64,000 nucleotides of DNA, taken from NCBI RefSeq assembly GCF_902706605.1, contig NZ_CACSLH010000003.1, forward strand, positions 1 to 64,000, written 5' to 3'. This stretch comes from Enterococcus sp. CSURQ0835 (GTDB lineage: Bacteria; Bacillota; Bacilli; Lactobacillales; Enterococcaceae). The position numbers and the translations under genes are program-made. This document shows positions 8,035-16,667 of the stretch, piece after piece. The first letter of the stretch is position 1, and the number at the start of each line of letters is the position of its first letter. The notes beneath the pieces are model-generated. The model made no database searches and was not told the DNA's origin. It saw only the letters and a list, made by a program, of their open reading frames with translations.

Positions 8035-8967
8035 ATGGATTTTTTTCAATTTGATTTGAGCAGGCCCGTACTCTTTTATAAAGGCGGCGAATTTAGTACA
8101 AAAACAGCTTGGCGCCATCAGTCAATGTTTCATCAAGGCGATTATGAATTGATTTATTGCTTGCAAGGGACACTGTATTTAACAGTTGGCGAGCAAAACT
8201 TGACTGTCCAGCAACACGATCTGCTGATCATTCCACCCTTTACTAAGCTCGTTGGGTTTAAAGATAGTCCGGCGGTTGATTTTCTTTGGTTGCATTTTTT
8301 CTCTCAAACCCCAGTCAAAACGTTGCAACAATTTCCCACCGAACCACTTAGCCAGCGAGAGAAATATCAAGTCGTGTTTCCAGCACTTTTTACCGCTCCG
8401 GATCATAAACAGACGACGATTTTGTTGCATCAATTGCTGACAAAAGCGAATAATCTATTGGCAGAAGAAGAAAAAGATTTTTTACTAGCTGCCTTTTTAA
8501 TCCGCTTGTTTGGCTCTTATTTGGAAACGACTAAGCAATTGGCAACTGAATCCCCGATCGAAACAGTTAAAGAATGGATTCGAGCTAATATTTCCAGTGA
8601 TTTAACAGTGACAGAAATCGCGGAGCACGCACAATTAACGCCGGATCATTTAACGCGATTATTCAAAAAATACACTGGACTGACCACCCTTCAATATTTG
8701 AATCAGCAAAAAATAAAAGTGGCTCAGCTATTATTGATGAAAACCGATCTTTCAATCAAGGAAATTGCCAAAGCGGCTTACTTCAATAGTGATAAAGTCT
8801 TCATGCGGCAATTTAAAAAGGAATTTGGAAGTTCGCCAACCGCGTACCGCCACTTGCATCAAGTGATTCATCACAATAATCCTACGATCGACCCGCAGAT
8901 TCCCGTACCAAAAAAAATCGCGGAACAATTCTTTCATTTGCCAGAAAACGGAAATTTAACTGAATAA
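8035..8967 (+). CDS. AraC-family transcriptional regulator
   Basis: A 310-residue regulator. The N-terminal half is a cupin-like sensor (GTLYLTVGEQNLTVQQHD, LLIIPP). The C-terminal AraC double helix-turn-helix spans about 175-280, with LTVTEIAEHAQLTPDHLTRL and the second helix-turn-helix LSIKEIAKAAYFNSDKVFMR. Such proteins in lactic acid bacteria usually activate sugar-utilisation genes, but no sugar operon adjoins it here, so the target is unknown. A TAAGGAGGTG ribosome site precedes the ATG. The gene is convergent with the wall hydrolase downstream. Confidence 0.9.
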   Translation: MDFFQFDLSRPVLFYKGGEFSTKTAWRHQSMFHQGDYELIYCLQGTLYLTVGEQNLTVQQHDLLIIPPFTKLVGFKDSPAVDFLWLHFFSQTPVKTLQQFPTEPLSQREKYQVVFPALFTAPDHKQTTILLHQLLTKANNLLAEEEKDFLLAAFLIRLFGSYLETTKQLATESPIETVKEWIRANISSDLTVTEIAEHAQLTPDHLTRLFKKYTGLTTLQYLNQQKIKVAQLLLMKTDLSIKEIAKAAYFNSDKVFMRQFKKEFGSSPTAYRHLHQVIHHNNPTIDPQIPVPKKIAEQFFHLPENGNLTE

Positions 8968-9123
8968 AATTAGGCTAGCTAATTTAGATAATGTGTAGAA
9001 ACAAAGTTTTATAAGTCGCTCTCCAAAATATATATGAATAATCATTCGATCAATCCAACGATCCCTCGACCAAATCGAATGATGGAGCAGTAAAAACTTC
9101 ATCTAAGGAATTATCCCGCAAAC

Positions 9124-9168
9124 TAAAAAAAGACCTTCTCACCAGCAAAACACTGATCAGAAGGTCTC
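9124..9168 (-). terminator. terminator of the NlpC/P60 hydrolase gene
   Basis: Stem AGACCTTCT with AGAAGGTCT; the T run follows on the minus strand. Confidence 0.8.
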
Positions 9169-9175
9169 TGTTAAA

Positions 9176-10855
9176 TTAATAATTGACTTGCATAGCAAAA
9201 TCAGGTGCGTAATATTGAGTTGAACCATACGTTACGTTTTGACCTGGTTGCGGCGCATGGATATATTGTCCATCACCAGCTGCGATTGCGACATGATAAG
9301 TGGCTCCTTGGCTACCCCAGAAATAAAGATCGCCGGCTTGGGCTTGATCAACTGAGATCACGGTCCCAGAACCTTCTTGGGCTACTGTCCAGTTGCCGAT
9401 ATCTTGACCGGTCACTTGTTGGTAAACATATTGAGTTAGACCAGAACAGTCAAATGAATCTGGACCTTTTGCTCCCCAAACATAAGGTTTGCCAACTTGT
9501 TGCGCAGCTGCATCAACAATTGCTTGCCCTTGGTTCGTTCCAGTTGAAGGATCAGTTGGTGTTTGACCATTATTTTCTTCCGTTACTGGTGGCGTCACTT
9601 CTGGCTGTTGTGGTTCTTCAACAGCGGGTGGTGTGACTTCTGGTTGCTGTGGTTCTTCAGGTGTTTCAGGTTGTTGCGGTTCTTCCACTACTGGCGTTTC
9701 AGGAGCTGGTGTCTCTTCTGCCACCGGTGGAACAGTTTCTTCTGCTGGAGGTGTAACTTCCGGTTGTTGCGGTTGTTCGACTTCCTCAGCTGGAGGAGCG
9801 ACTTCTGGTTGAGTTTCTTCAGTCGGTTGTGAAACTTCCGGTTGTGCTACATCTTCATTTGTTGTCGGCGGTGTTTCAGCAGGCACTTCCGGCACGACGG
9901 GTTGTTGATTTTCTTCTGTTTCCACCGGAGTCGTCTCAGCAGGGGTGCTAACTTCCGGCGTTTGCATTGGACGTTCGGTTACGACTGGTGCTGCTTCTGA
10001 AGCTACGATCGAGTCTACTTCAGTTGCTGGCGCTGGTGTATGCGCAACCGGCGCTGCAACTGGTGCAGTTTGCGTCGTTAAATTCACATCTGCTGGTGCA
10101 GTTGGGGCAGCACTTTCATGAACCACTACATCTTGACCTGGATAGATCGCTTGATCGTCTAAATTATTCCAAGAAACAAAATTATTCGTTGTAATATCAA
10201 AATCATTGCTGATCGATTGGATCGTATCTCCAGTTTCAACGGTATAGTATTGTTGTGGTGTAGCTGGTGTTTCTGTTTGTGCCACTGGTGTTGCTTGATC
10301 GAAACGAGTCAAGTTATAATCACTGATTACAGCTTGGACCGCTGGTGTGACTTCGGCTGCAGTATTATTCAAATATAAAATAAAATCTTCAATTGCTTCT
10401 TGATAAGAGCTGTAAACTTTTAATTCTTTTGCAGCTTGAACTGTCCGTCCGCCTTGAACTTCTTCTTTTAACATGTTCACTGAATTGCCGTTATACTTAC
10501 CTTCTAAACCAAATAAGTTATAATAAGGTGCTTGGGCAAATTCTTTTGTTCCCCAGTTACTATCAACGATCGCTTGCGCAATCACTCGTGATGCTGCATA
10601 ACCGTGCTGTGAAGCGATCGGTTGAACTTCATTCACCAATTGATTAATAAAAGCATCGTGATTTAGTTGTGAACTAGTAACAGATGAATCTTGTTCAGCG
10701 GCGTCTACCCGCTCTGTCAGCACAACTGGCGCAACAACTGAACAACTTACTAATGCAGTCCCAACAATTGCAGAGCCTTTTTTGACATGGCGGAAATTGT
10801 CAAGAGCACGTTGTCTTTTACGCAACTCTTTTCTCGTAGGCCGTTTCTTTCCCAT
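9176..10855 (-). CDS. secreted peptidoglycan hydrolase: glucosaminidase-like, LysM, Pro/Glu-rich linker, NlpC/P60
   Basis: A 559-residue exported wall enzyme. A long basic N-terminus leads into a signal peptide (GSAIVGTALVSCSVVAPVVL). An LYZ2/glucosaminidase-type domain lies at about 65-175 (AIVDSNWGTKEFAQAPYYNL). A LysM peptidoglycan-binding domain at about 200-245 starts YYTVETGDTIQSIS. A long Pro/Glu/Thr linker (about 245-425) repeats QQPEVTPP. The C-terminal NlpC/P60 peptidase has Cys in DSFDCSGL, His in TYHVAI and YIHAPQPG, and should cut peptide stems. The glucosaminidase part is short and may be degenerate. The ATG follows GGAG. Likely role: cell separation or wall turnover. A second, rearranged relative lies at the right edge of the window. 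Confidence 0.88.
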   Translation of the reverse strand: MGKKRPTRKELRKRQRALDNFRHVKKGSAIVGTALVSCSVVAPVVLTERVDAAEQDSSVTSSQLNHDAFINQLVNEVQPIASQHGYAASRVIAQAIVDSNWGTKEFAQAPYYNLFGLEGKYNGNSVNMLKEEVQGGRTVQAAKELKVYSSYQEAIEDFILYLNNTAAEVTPAVQAVISDYNLTRFDQATPVAQTETPATPQQYYTVETGDTIQSISNDFDITTNNFVSWNNLDDQAIYPGQDVVVHESAAPTAPADVNLTTQTAPVAAPVAHTPAPATEVDSIVASEAAPVVTERPMQTPEVSTPAETTPVETEENQQPVVPEVPAETPPTTNEDVAQPEVSQPTEETQPEVAPPAEEVEQPQQPEVTPPAEETVPPVAEETPAPETPVVEEPQQPETPEEPQQPEVTPPAVEEPQQPEVTPPVTEENNGQTPTDPSTGTNQGQAIVDAAAQQVGKPYVWGAKGPDSFDCSGLTQYVYQQVTGQDIGNWTVAQEGSGTVISVDQAQAGDLYFWGSQGATYHVAIAAGDGQYIHAPQPGQNVTYGSTQYYAPDFAMQVNY

Positions 10856-10930
10856 AAACACACTCCATTCGTCGATTTAAAATTAAAAAACATTTCCATG
10901 AGAGAATTATAACATAGAAAAATTTAAGCT

Positions 10931-10945
10931 GTTTAACGCTTTCAC
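10931..10945. promoter_or_regulatory. cre-like site upstream of the wall hydrolase
   Basis: The minus strand reads GTGAAAGCGTTAAAC, close to the CcpA cre consensus with one or two deviations, about 75 bases before the hydrolase start. Confidence 0.3.
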
Positions 10946-11012
10946 TTTGATTTTTCAAAAAAGAAGTTATTTTTCTTGTAAAAAAGCCTATTGCCATCGC
11001 TCCAAACACTAT

Positions 11013-11029
11013 TGTTACGATATTGTGAC
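11013..11029. promoter_or_regulatory. WalR-box-like direct repeat
   Basis: TGTTAC, five bases, TGTGAC. This matches the WalR pattern TGTWAH-N5-TGTWAH at all positions but one, between a wall hydrolase gene and the divergent nuclease gene. WalKR commonly controls wall hydrolases. Confidence 0.35.
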
Positions 11030-11130
11030 AGAATTATTAATTATCCTTTACGAATTCATTAATATTTGTTTGCGTTCAGAATACAAGCAAAGGATAACGA
11101 CTTGAAATTACAGTAGAAAGCAGGTCTCCA

Positions 11131-12105
11131 ATGAAAGATTGCAAACGTAAAGCGGCACACTTACCTGAGACACCTGGTGTTTATCTGATGAAAGATCACC
11201 GAGAAAAAGTTATTTATATCGGGAAAGCTAAAAATTTAAAACGGCGTGTCAGTTCTTACTTTGTCCATAACAAAAACCATTCGGAAAAAGTCAAACAACT
11301 GGTGCAAACTATCTGTGATTTTGACTACCAACTAGTTGCGACTGAATTTGATGCGCTACTTTTGGAGTGTCAGTTGATCCACCAATATCGACCGTTTTAC
11401 AATCAACAAATGAATCACTACGAAGAATACGGTTATTTTCAATTGTTAGACACCGCCCCTTATTTGAACATTTTAACAGCGTGGTCAGATCATGGTTTAA
11501 TCGTTGGTCCCTTTTATAAAAAAAGTAAGATGCAAGAAGTTAAACAAATCATCAACAGTGTCTATCGCTTGACGGGACCGCTAAAATTCGCTGAAGGAAT
11601 CGTCTACCCATATACGACGGAAAACGATCGCGAGCCTGAATTTCAAGCTCGATTACTTGAAATCAAAGCAACTTTGTTAGGCCGTTCTGAGATGTTACTA
11701 AAACGCGTCGAACAAAAAGTCGCCGATGCAAGTGAACGGGAAGATTTCGAAGGTGCTGCACAGTGGTGGACTCAATTTTTAGTCTTGCAACGTTTTTTGC
11801 GTCGCAACCGACAACTGTTAGCCGCGATGAACGACACGCTTTTTTTAGGGGAATTACATGAGACGCAACACCACTATTATCTTTATTTAAAAGGCGAATT
11901 ACTCAGTCGAACCAGCTATAAAAGACGACCGACAGAAGAACAAGCGCTCAAAAAATTATTGCGTTCGGTCCCCAAACAGAAATGGCGATCGCTAGCGGCC
12001 AAAAAATATTTATCCAAAGAAGAAGTCGACCTCTTCCCGCTCTTTTTTAATTACTTGAATCGGCACGGAAAAATCACCAAAGTATCGCATGTCCATCCCC
12101 AATGA
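11131..12105 (+). CDS. GIY-YIG nuclease, UvrC N-terminal-like (Cho-like)
   Basis: A 324-residue protein whose N-terminus is the UvrC GIY-YIG endonuclease domain: LPETPGVYLMKD, then VIYIGKAKNLKRRVSSYF, about residues 8-90. A UVR-like helical segment (EQKVADASEREDFEGAAQWW) lies at about 190-215. It lacks the C-terminal RNase H-like and HhH domains of full UvrC (about 590 residues), so it corresponds to Cho, the auxiliary excinuclease that makes the 3' incision during nucleotide excision repair. It probably supplements a UvrC encoded elsewhere. The gene stands alone, divergent from the wall hydrolase. Confidence 0.85.
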   Translation: MKDCKRKAAHLPETPGVYLMKDHREKVIYIGKAKNLKRRVSSYFVHNKNHSEKVKQLVQTICDFDYQLVATEFDALLLECQLIHQYRPFYNQQMNHYEEYGYFQLLDTAPYLNILTAWSDHGLIVGPFYKKSKMQEVKQIINSVYRLTGPLKFAEGIVYPYTTENDREPEFQARLLEIKATLLGRSEMLLKRVEQKVADASEREDFEGAAQWWTQFLVLQRFLRRNRQLLAAMNDTLFLGELHETQHHYYLYLKGELLSRTSYKRRPTEEQALKKLLRSVPKQKWRSLAAKKYLSKEEVDLFPLFFNYLNRHGKITKVSHVHPQ

Positions 12106-12148
12106 TCTACTGCTTAATTTAGAAACCAAAGAAAAAGCATACGTAACA

Positions 12149-12193
12149 GTACACAAAAAAAGCGAGTCACAAGTACTCGCTTTTTTGTGCACT
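12149..12193. terminator. bidirectional terminator
   Basis: AAAAAAGCGAGT / ACTCGCTTTTTT with pairing outer flanks serves the convergent nuclease and methylglyoxal synthase genes. Confidence 0.85.
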
Positions 12194-12201
12194 GAAATTT
12201 T

Positions 12202-12624
12202 TTAAAGGGAGAGCGGTCGATTATCTGTTTCATGAACGATCGTTCGAAAATCAGCTAAGCCTGCTTGTAAGCCGCGAATCAAAATCTCCGCTGTCCCGAT
12301 GTTCGTTGCTAGCGGGATCTCATAGACATCACTAAGGCGGATCAATGCGTTGACATCGGGTTCATGGGGCTGAGCAGCTAATGGATCACGTAGGAAAATC
12401 ACCATGTCCATCGCGTCTTCTGAGATCATGGCTCCGATCTGCTGATCCCCGCCTAATGGTCCAGATTTGTAACGATGAACCGGCAAACCAGTTGCTTCGA
12501 TGATCCGTTGCCCGGTCGTTCCAGTGGCAAACAATTCGTGTTGACTTAAAATATCTTGGTAAGCAGTCGCAAGTTTTACGATCAGCTCTTTTTTACGATC
12601 GTGCGCAATCAATGCAATTTTCAC
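12202..12624 (-). CDS. mgsA: methylglyoxal synthase
   Basis: A 140-residue cytosolic enzyme converting dihydroxyacetone phosphate to methylglyoxal and phosphate, a bypass of lower glycolysis under phosphate limitation or sugar-phosphate stress. The whole length matches the family: [10 protein letters not shown] at the N-terminus, the phosphate-binding [18 protein letters not shown] with catalytic-type Asp, and [15 protein letters not shown]. The ATG follows AGGTG. It lies just downstream of the histidine phosphatase on the same strand, with about 40 bases between, so the two may share a transcript. Confidence 0.95.
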   Translation of the reverse strand: MKIALIAHDRKKELIVKLATAYQDILSQHELFATGTTGQRIIEATGLPVHRYKSGPLGGDQQIGAMISEDAMDMVIFLRDPLAAQPHEPDVNALIRLSDVYEIPLATNIGTAEILIRGLQAGLADFRTIVHETDNRPLSL

Positions 12625-12666
12625 CTATTTTCCTCCTTTGAAACGATTCCTACTATCGTTATAGCA

Positions 12667-13299
12667 TTAATCGCTTTCAGACGCAAAGGTCTTTCCCCAG
12701 CACTTAACCAAAAAGGTCCCATCTGGTTGTTGACTTAACACGGTCAAACTAGCGTTGGGTACGATTTTTTGTTTCCGGATCTCACTGATGGGCACGCCAA
12801 CTAATGTATTTAAAAGCGTTAATAGCAAGACGCCATGACTAACGATCAAAACGTTTCCGGTCGGATACTGCTGTTGGATTTTTTTGATTCCTTGAAGGCC
12901 CCGCTGTTTTAAATCAACGTAAGATTCGGCTTGGATCTTCGTAGGATCAAAACGCTCAGGATGATGAAAATAATTTTCAAACTGTGGATCTGATTGGGTC
13001 TCGGTGATCGATTTACCATCCCACGCGCCAAAATTGATTTCTTTGAAGGCGGGAGCTACTTGTAACGCGTTTGCTTGCAATGAAACATTGGGCGCTCGTA
13101 GCAGTTCTGCTGTCTGATACGCTCGTGGCTGAGGCGAAGTAAAGGCGGCATCAAATGAGACGTTGGCTAATGCGAGTCCGGTCTGCTTGATGGCCTCGAT
13201 TCCAGCTGGAGTCAGAGGCGATTCAACATTGCTCCCGTTAAAACGCTGTAAGTGATTATTTTCAGTTTTTCCGTGACGCACAAAATAAAATTCAGTCAT
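12667..13299 (-). CDS. histidine phosphatase family protein (phosphoglycerate mutase-like)
   Basis: A 210-residue member of the histidine phosphatase superfamily. The RHG motif (FVRHGKTE) gives the phospho-accepting His, SPQPRAYQTAELL supplies the second Arg, and VLIVSHGVLL the second His. Length and the GNVLIVSHG pattern fit cofactor-dependent phosphatases such as YwpJ- or CobC-like enzymes better than true phosphoglycerate mutase (about 228-250 residues). Substrate unknown. The ATG is eight bases from AAGGAG; an upstream GTG is less likely. Possibly co-transcribed with mgsA. Confidence 0.87.
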   Translation of the reverse strand: MTEFYFVRHGKTENNHLQRFNGSNVESPLTPAGIEAIKQTGLALANVSFDAAFTSPQPRAYQTAELLRAPNVSLQANALQVAPAFKEINFGAWDGKSITETQSDPQFENYFHHPERFDPTKIQAESYVDLKQRGLQGIKKIQQQYPTGNVLIVSHGVLLLTLLNTLVGVPISEIRKQKIVPNASLTVLSQQPDGTFLVKCWGKTFASESD

Positions 13300-13410
13300 G
13301 TAAAACACTCCTTATTATAAATGGCTAATTCTAGTATAGCGCAATTAGAGGTTGAGCATTTTTATTTTGTTTGCGATATTAATACTCTTTTGATTGAAAG
13401 CTCTCATTTC

Positions 13411-13650
13411 CTAAATCGTCGCGCTGACCAACTGCCAAATATTACTCAAAAATTGCGTCACGTGTTGCCAAATGCCTCCTAGATTGGGTTCAGCAATAAA
13501 TTGGTTGATTTGAGTGAGTGCTTGATCTTTATAGAAATAAATTAAAAATAATAACAAAATGACACCTAAGACACGCCACAATACCCGGCCAACTTTGATA
13601 ATAAAGTAAATCAATAGCAACAGTAAAAGTCCTGCTAGTAATTGTTCCAT
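13411..13650 (-). CDS. small membrane protein of unknown function
   Basis: A 79-residue protein with a long hydrophobic N-terminal half (LLAGLLLLLLIYFIIKVG and VLGVILLLFLIYFY, two likely membrane helices) and an amphipathic C-terminal tail rich in Gln and Trp. The GAGGAG ribosome site is convincing. No family recognised. It stands alone between the phosphatase gene and the divergent aspartate decarboxylase gene. Confidence 0.65.
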   Translation of the reverse strand: MEQLLAGLLLLLLIYFIIKVGRVLWRVLGVILLLFLIYFYKDQALTQINQFIAEPNLGGIWQHVTQFLSNIWQLVSATI

Positions 13651-13758
13651 CGATATCCGCTCCTCTTTTTCTCTGATTATGCCACAATTTCTAAATTTTT
13701 CATGGGTCGTAAGTCGTACTTTTCCTCTTCTGAGTTTTCACTATCTAAAAAAAACAAG

Positions 13759-13772
13759 AGAAAACGTTTTCT
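13759..13772. promoter_or_regulatory. cre-like palindrome upstream of aspD
   Basis: The perfect 14-bp palindrome AGAAAACGTTTTCT resembles a CcpA cre site (TGAAAACGTTTTCA core, two symmetric differences), about 115 bases before aspD. Confidence 0.45.
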
Positions 13773-13885
13773 AAGATTGGAAACTTTCCATTAAGCTTCT
13801 AGGAAATTCTTAGAGCCTTTACCTTAATTTAACCTTTAGATGATTTACTCTATAGTTATTAAAAGAAAAAAGCGAGGGAATTTTT

Positions 13886-15490
13886 ATGGCAACAGCTACA
13901 CCGGTCACTGATCAAGAATTAGAAGAATTAAGTCCGTTTGAATTAAGTTTATATTTAGAAAAAAGAATCAATGAATCTCCTGATCAAGTCAGTCCGCTGT
14001 TGAATGCCGGTCGCGGAAATCCTAATTGGACCGCCCCCACTCCACGAGAAGCTTTCTTCTTGTTAGGCCAATTTGCCACTACCGAAACATTAGTCGCCGG
14101 TAGCGAACTGACCGCCGGGATGATCCAAGAAAAAGGTGGTCGGACTAAACGCTTCGAAACTTTTTTAGCGCAACATCCAAGTAAAGGCGCTGATTTTTTG
14201 AAAAAAATCTGGTATTCCGACAACAACCATCTAGGATTAAACAAAGAAGAGTGGCTGACTAAAATGCTGGATCATATCATTGGCGATAATTATCCGCATC
14301 CAGTTCGTTGCTTGACCGCTTGCGAAAAACCCATCAAAGATTATTTAGATCAAGAATTATTTGCCCAACAAAAAATTCCGTTTGATATTTTTGCAGTTGA
14401 GGGCGGGACTGCTGGGATCTGCTATACCTTTGATACATTGACCAATAACTTTCTGCTAAATAAAGGCGACAAGATTGCATTGATGTTACCAACGTTTGCG
14501 CCTTACGTTGAAATCCCAGAATTGCCTAAATACCAATTTGATGTCATCAAGATCAATGCGAAACAAACGGTCTTAGATGGCAAAATGAGCTATCAATTCC
14601 CTGATAGCCAGATCAATAAACTTCGCGACCCTGCGATCAAAGCTGTCTTTGTCGTCAATCCAAGTAACCCGACGGCCAATGCCATCTGTCAGCCGACGAT
14701 CGATTTGATCAAAGAGATCGTGACCACCGACAACCAAGACTTGATGATTTTAACTGATGATGTCTATGGGACATTTGTACCTGACTTTACGTCACTTTTT
14801 GCTGAGCTACCTTATAATACGGCCTGCATTTATTCCTATTCAAAATATTTTGGTGCGACTGGTTGGCGCGTAGGGACGATCACCGTAGCGCAAGAAAATC
14901 TTTTTGATCGCTTGATCGCTGAATTACCAGCAGAAAAACGACAAAAACTGGCCGCTCGCTATGCATCGCTTGCAGCTGATCCAAGCCAGATCACTTTCAT
15001 CGATCGTTTAGTAGCAGACAGTCGTGACGTCGCGTTAAACCACGCATCGGGCCTTTCTTCCCCACAACAAGTCATGATGGCCTTATTTAGTTTATATTCG
15101 CTATTAGATGAAGGGAAAGCCTACAAAAAAGAAGTCATGGCGGTCTGTCATGAGCGAGAACGGCTATTGTTCCATACATTAGGGCTAGAAGAACCCCTTG
15201 AAGAATTGGACACCGCATATTACTGTGAGATCAATTTGGAAAATTGGATTCGCAAGCGCTACGGCAAAGCGTTCGCTGAGTACATCAAAGAAGACTGGAC
15301 GATCACCAAAGTACTGACCTCGTTAGCTGAACAAGAAAAATTGATGCTTTTAAAAGCCAACGCCTTTGGAAGTGCAGAATGGTCGATTCGAGTCTCATTA
15401 GCTAATTTAGCGACTAATCAATATGCTGAGGTCGGAAAACGAATTATTAATTTGACCGAAACGATTCATAACGAATGGTTAACTAAATAA
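13886..15490 (+). CDS. aspD: bifunctional aspartate transaminase / aspartate 4-decarboxylase
   Basis: A 534-residue PLP enzyme of the fold-type I aminotransferase superfamily with the extra length typical of L-aspartate beta-decarboxylase (alanine and CO2 from aspartate). Visible are the N-terminal LLNAGRGNPNW, NPSNPTANA, TDDVYGTFVPDF, the PLP lysine in YSYSKYFGATGWRVG (about 319) and the C-terminal SIRVSLANL. In related bacteria AspD works with the AspT aspartate:alanine antiporter to generate a proton gradient. No aspT is adjacent; the next gene is CorA, with its own promoter. A cre-like site upstream suggests catabolite control. Confidence 0.93.
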   Translation: MATATPVTDQELEELSPFELSLYLEKRINESPDQVSPLLNAGRGNPNWTAPTPREAFFLLGQFATTETLVAGSELTAGMIQEKGGRTKRFETFLAQHPSKGADFLKKIWYSDNNHLGLNKEEWLTKMLDHIIGDNYPHPVRCLTACEKPIKDYLDQELFAQQKIPFDIFAVEGGTAGICYTFDTLTNNFLLNKGDKIALMLPTFAPYVEIPELPKYQFDVIKINAKQTVLDGKMSYQFPDSQINKLRDPAIKAVFVVNPSNPTANAICQPTIDLIKEIVTTDNQDLMILTDDVYGTFVPDFTSLFAELPYNTACIYSYSKYFGATGWRVGTITVAQENLFDRLIAELPAEKRQKLAARYASLAADPSQITFIDRLVADSRDVALNHASGLSSPQQVMMALFSLYSLLDEGKAYKKEVMAVCHERERLLFHTLGLEEPLEELDTAYYCEINLENWIRKRYGKAFAEYIKEDWTITKVLTSLAEQEKLMLLKANAFGSAEWSIRVSLANLATNQYAEVGKRIINLTETIHNEWLTK

Positions 15491-15495
15491 GTGCT

Positions 15496-15528
15496 AAAGA
15501 GGAATCAAACGCGATTCCTCTTTTTTTC
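15496..15528 (+). terminator. terminator of aspD
   Basis: AGAGGAATC paired with GATTCCTCT and a run of T. Confidence 0.85.
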
Positions 15529-15546
15529 ATTTTTAATTGTTTATTT

Positions 15547-15575
15547 TTGACTAAAAGAATAAATCTTTTTATGAT
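15547..15575 (+). promoter_or_regulatory. promoter of the corA-like gene
   Basis: TTGACT, 17-base spacer, TATGAT, about 40 bases before the start. Confidence 0.65.
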
Positions 15576-15613
15576 AAAGGTGACTATTTTTATCTTAATA
15601 AGGGGGAAATTGT

Positions 15614-16549
15614 ATGATCGATTATTACACTATCACTGCTTCGGGAATCAAACCGAGTTCAGCAGAACAAGCTAACTGGATCGTTCTTAAAGATGCCGAT
15701 CACAAAGAGGTCGACCAAATGATCCAGAAATACGATCTGCCGGCCGATCTTTTCGTTGGACGTGACCAACCAGAAGAAGTTTCCCGATTTGAAAAATTAA
15801 AAGAGACCGCCCTTTCTCATTGCTATTCATTAGTCCTCATCAATTTGAACGCCGAGGCTGATGCTGAGATCGAAGACCGGCTACAGCCAGTTTCCTTTGT
15901 CGTTTCCGATGAAGTCGTGATCACTTACACGAGCGCTGATTTTATCGAAACATTGATCGAACGTCAGCAATCAAAAATCACCAGTCCAGAACGCTTGATT
16001 ACATATTCCTTGTTGTCTATTTACTCGCACTTTATCAAACAATTGATGGAATTGAAAAAACGAATCGATAAACTAGATCAAGCCGCGCGCAAAACGACTG
16101 AAAACAAAGAGCTTTTCAACTTAGCTGACACAGAACGAGACATGGTCTATTTAGATCATACGCTAGACGATCAAGGTGAAACGGTTGACGCTTTGTTAAA
16201 AGATGAAGACTTTAGCAAACGATTAGCCGATGATGCCTTATTGTACGACATCCGATTGCGACAGCGTCACGCTAATAAGTTAGTCGTCGTCTATCGTGAC
16301 CTCTTAGAGACGATCGGCGGATTATTTACCGATATGATGGACAACAATTTGAACCACTTGATGAAATATCTGGATTCCGCCGCGCTGGTGATTTCGATTC
16401 CAGCTTTGATCACTGGGATTTGGGGTATGAATGCCGGTGGGATGCCGTGGGAAAATTCTAAACTTGGTTTTTTAGTCGTCATGGTCATTGCAACTTTACT
16501 AGGCGTTCTTTCCGCCGTTTATTTGAGCAAAAAAGATTATTCAAAATAA
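15614..16549 (+). CDS. CorA-family magnesium/divalent cation transporter
   Basis: A 311-residue protein with the CorA plan: a large cytoplasmic N-terminal domain, a long helix (about 150-250), and two C-terminal membrane segments. The first of these ends in the diagnostic GMN motif (TGIWGMNAGGMPWE), followed by LGFLVVMVIATLLGVLSAVY. The pentamer should import Mg2+, or Co2+/Ni2+. Firmicutes often hold several CorA paralogues, so Mg2+ specificity is an inference. It has its own promoter and terminator, and GGGGG as ribosome site. Confidence 0.9.
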   Translation: MIDYYTITASGIKPSSAEQANWIVLKDADHKEVDQMIQKYDLPADLFVGRDQPEEVSRFEKLKETALSHCYSLVLINLNAEADAEIEDRLQPVSFVVSDEVVITYTSADFIETLIERQQSKITSPERLITYSLLSIYSHFIKQLMELKKRIDKLDQAARKTTENKELFNLADTERDMVYLDHTLDDQGETVDALLKDEDFSKRLADDALLYDIRLRQRHANKLVVVYRDLLETIGGLFTDMMDNNLNHLMKYLDSAALVISIPALITGIWGMNAGGMPWENSKLGFLVVMVIATLLGVLSAVYLSKKDYSK

Positions 16550-16553
16550 AAAA

Positions 16554-16587
16554 CTGCTGTTCCTATATGCAGGAACAGCAGCTTTTT
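16554..16587 (+). terminator. terminator of the corA-like gene
   Basis: CTGCTGTTCCT / AGGAACAGCAG followed by CTTTTT. Confidence 0.85.
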
Positions 16588-16667
16588 ATTTTGAATAGAC
16601 TTGCCTACAAAGCTTATTTGCACCATTGAGCGACTAGAACAAATCAGATTTTCAATCAATCCCTTTC

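Noticed and set aside
9205-9832. Long plus-strand ORFs opposite the NlpC/P60 gene
   Set aside because: They arise from the Pro/Glu repeat region read on the other strand (Trp, Phe and Leu runs); no start signals.
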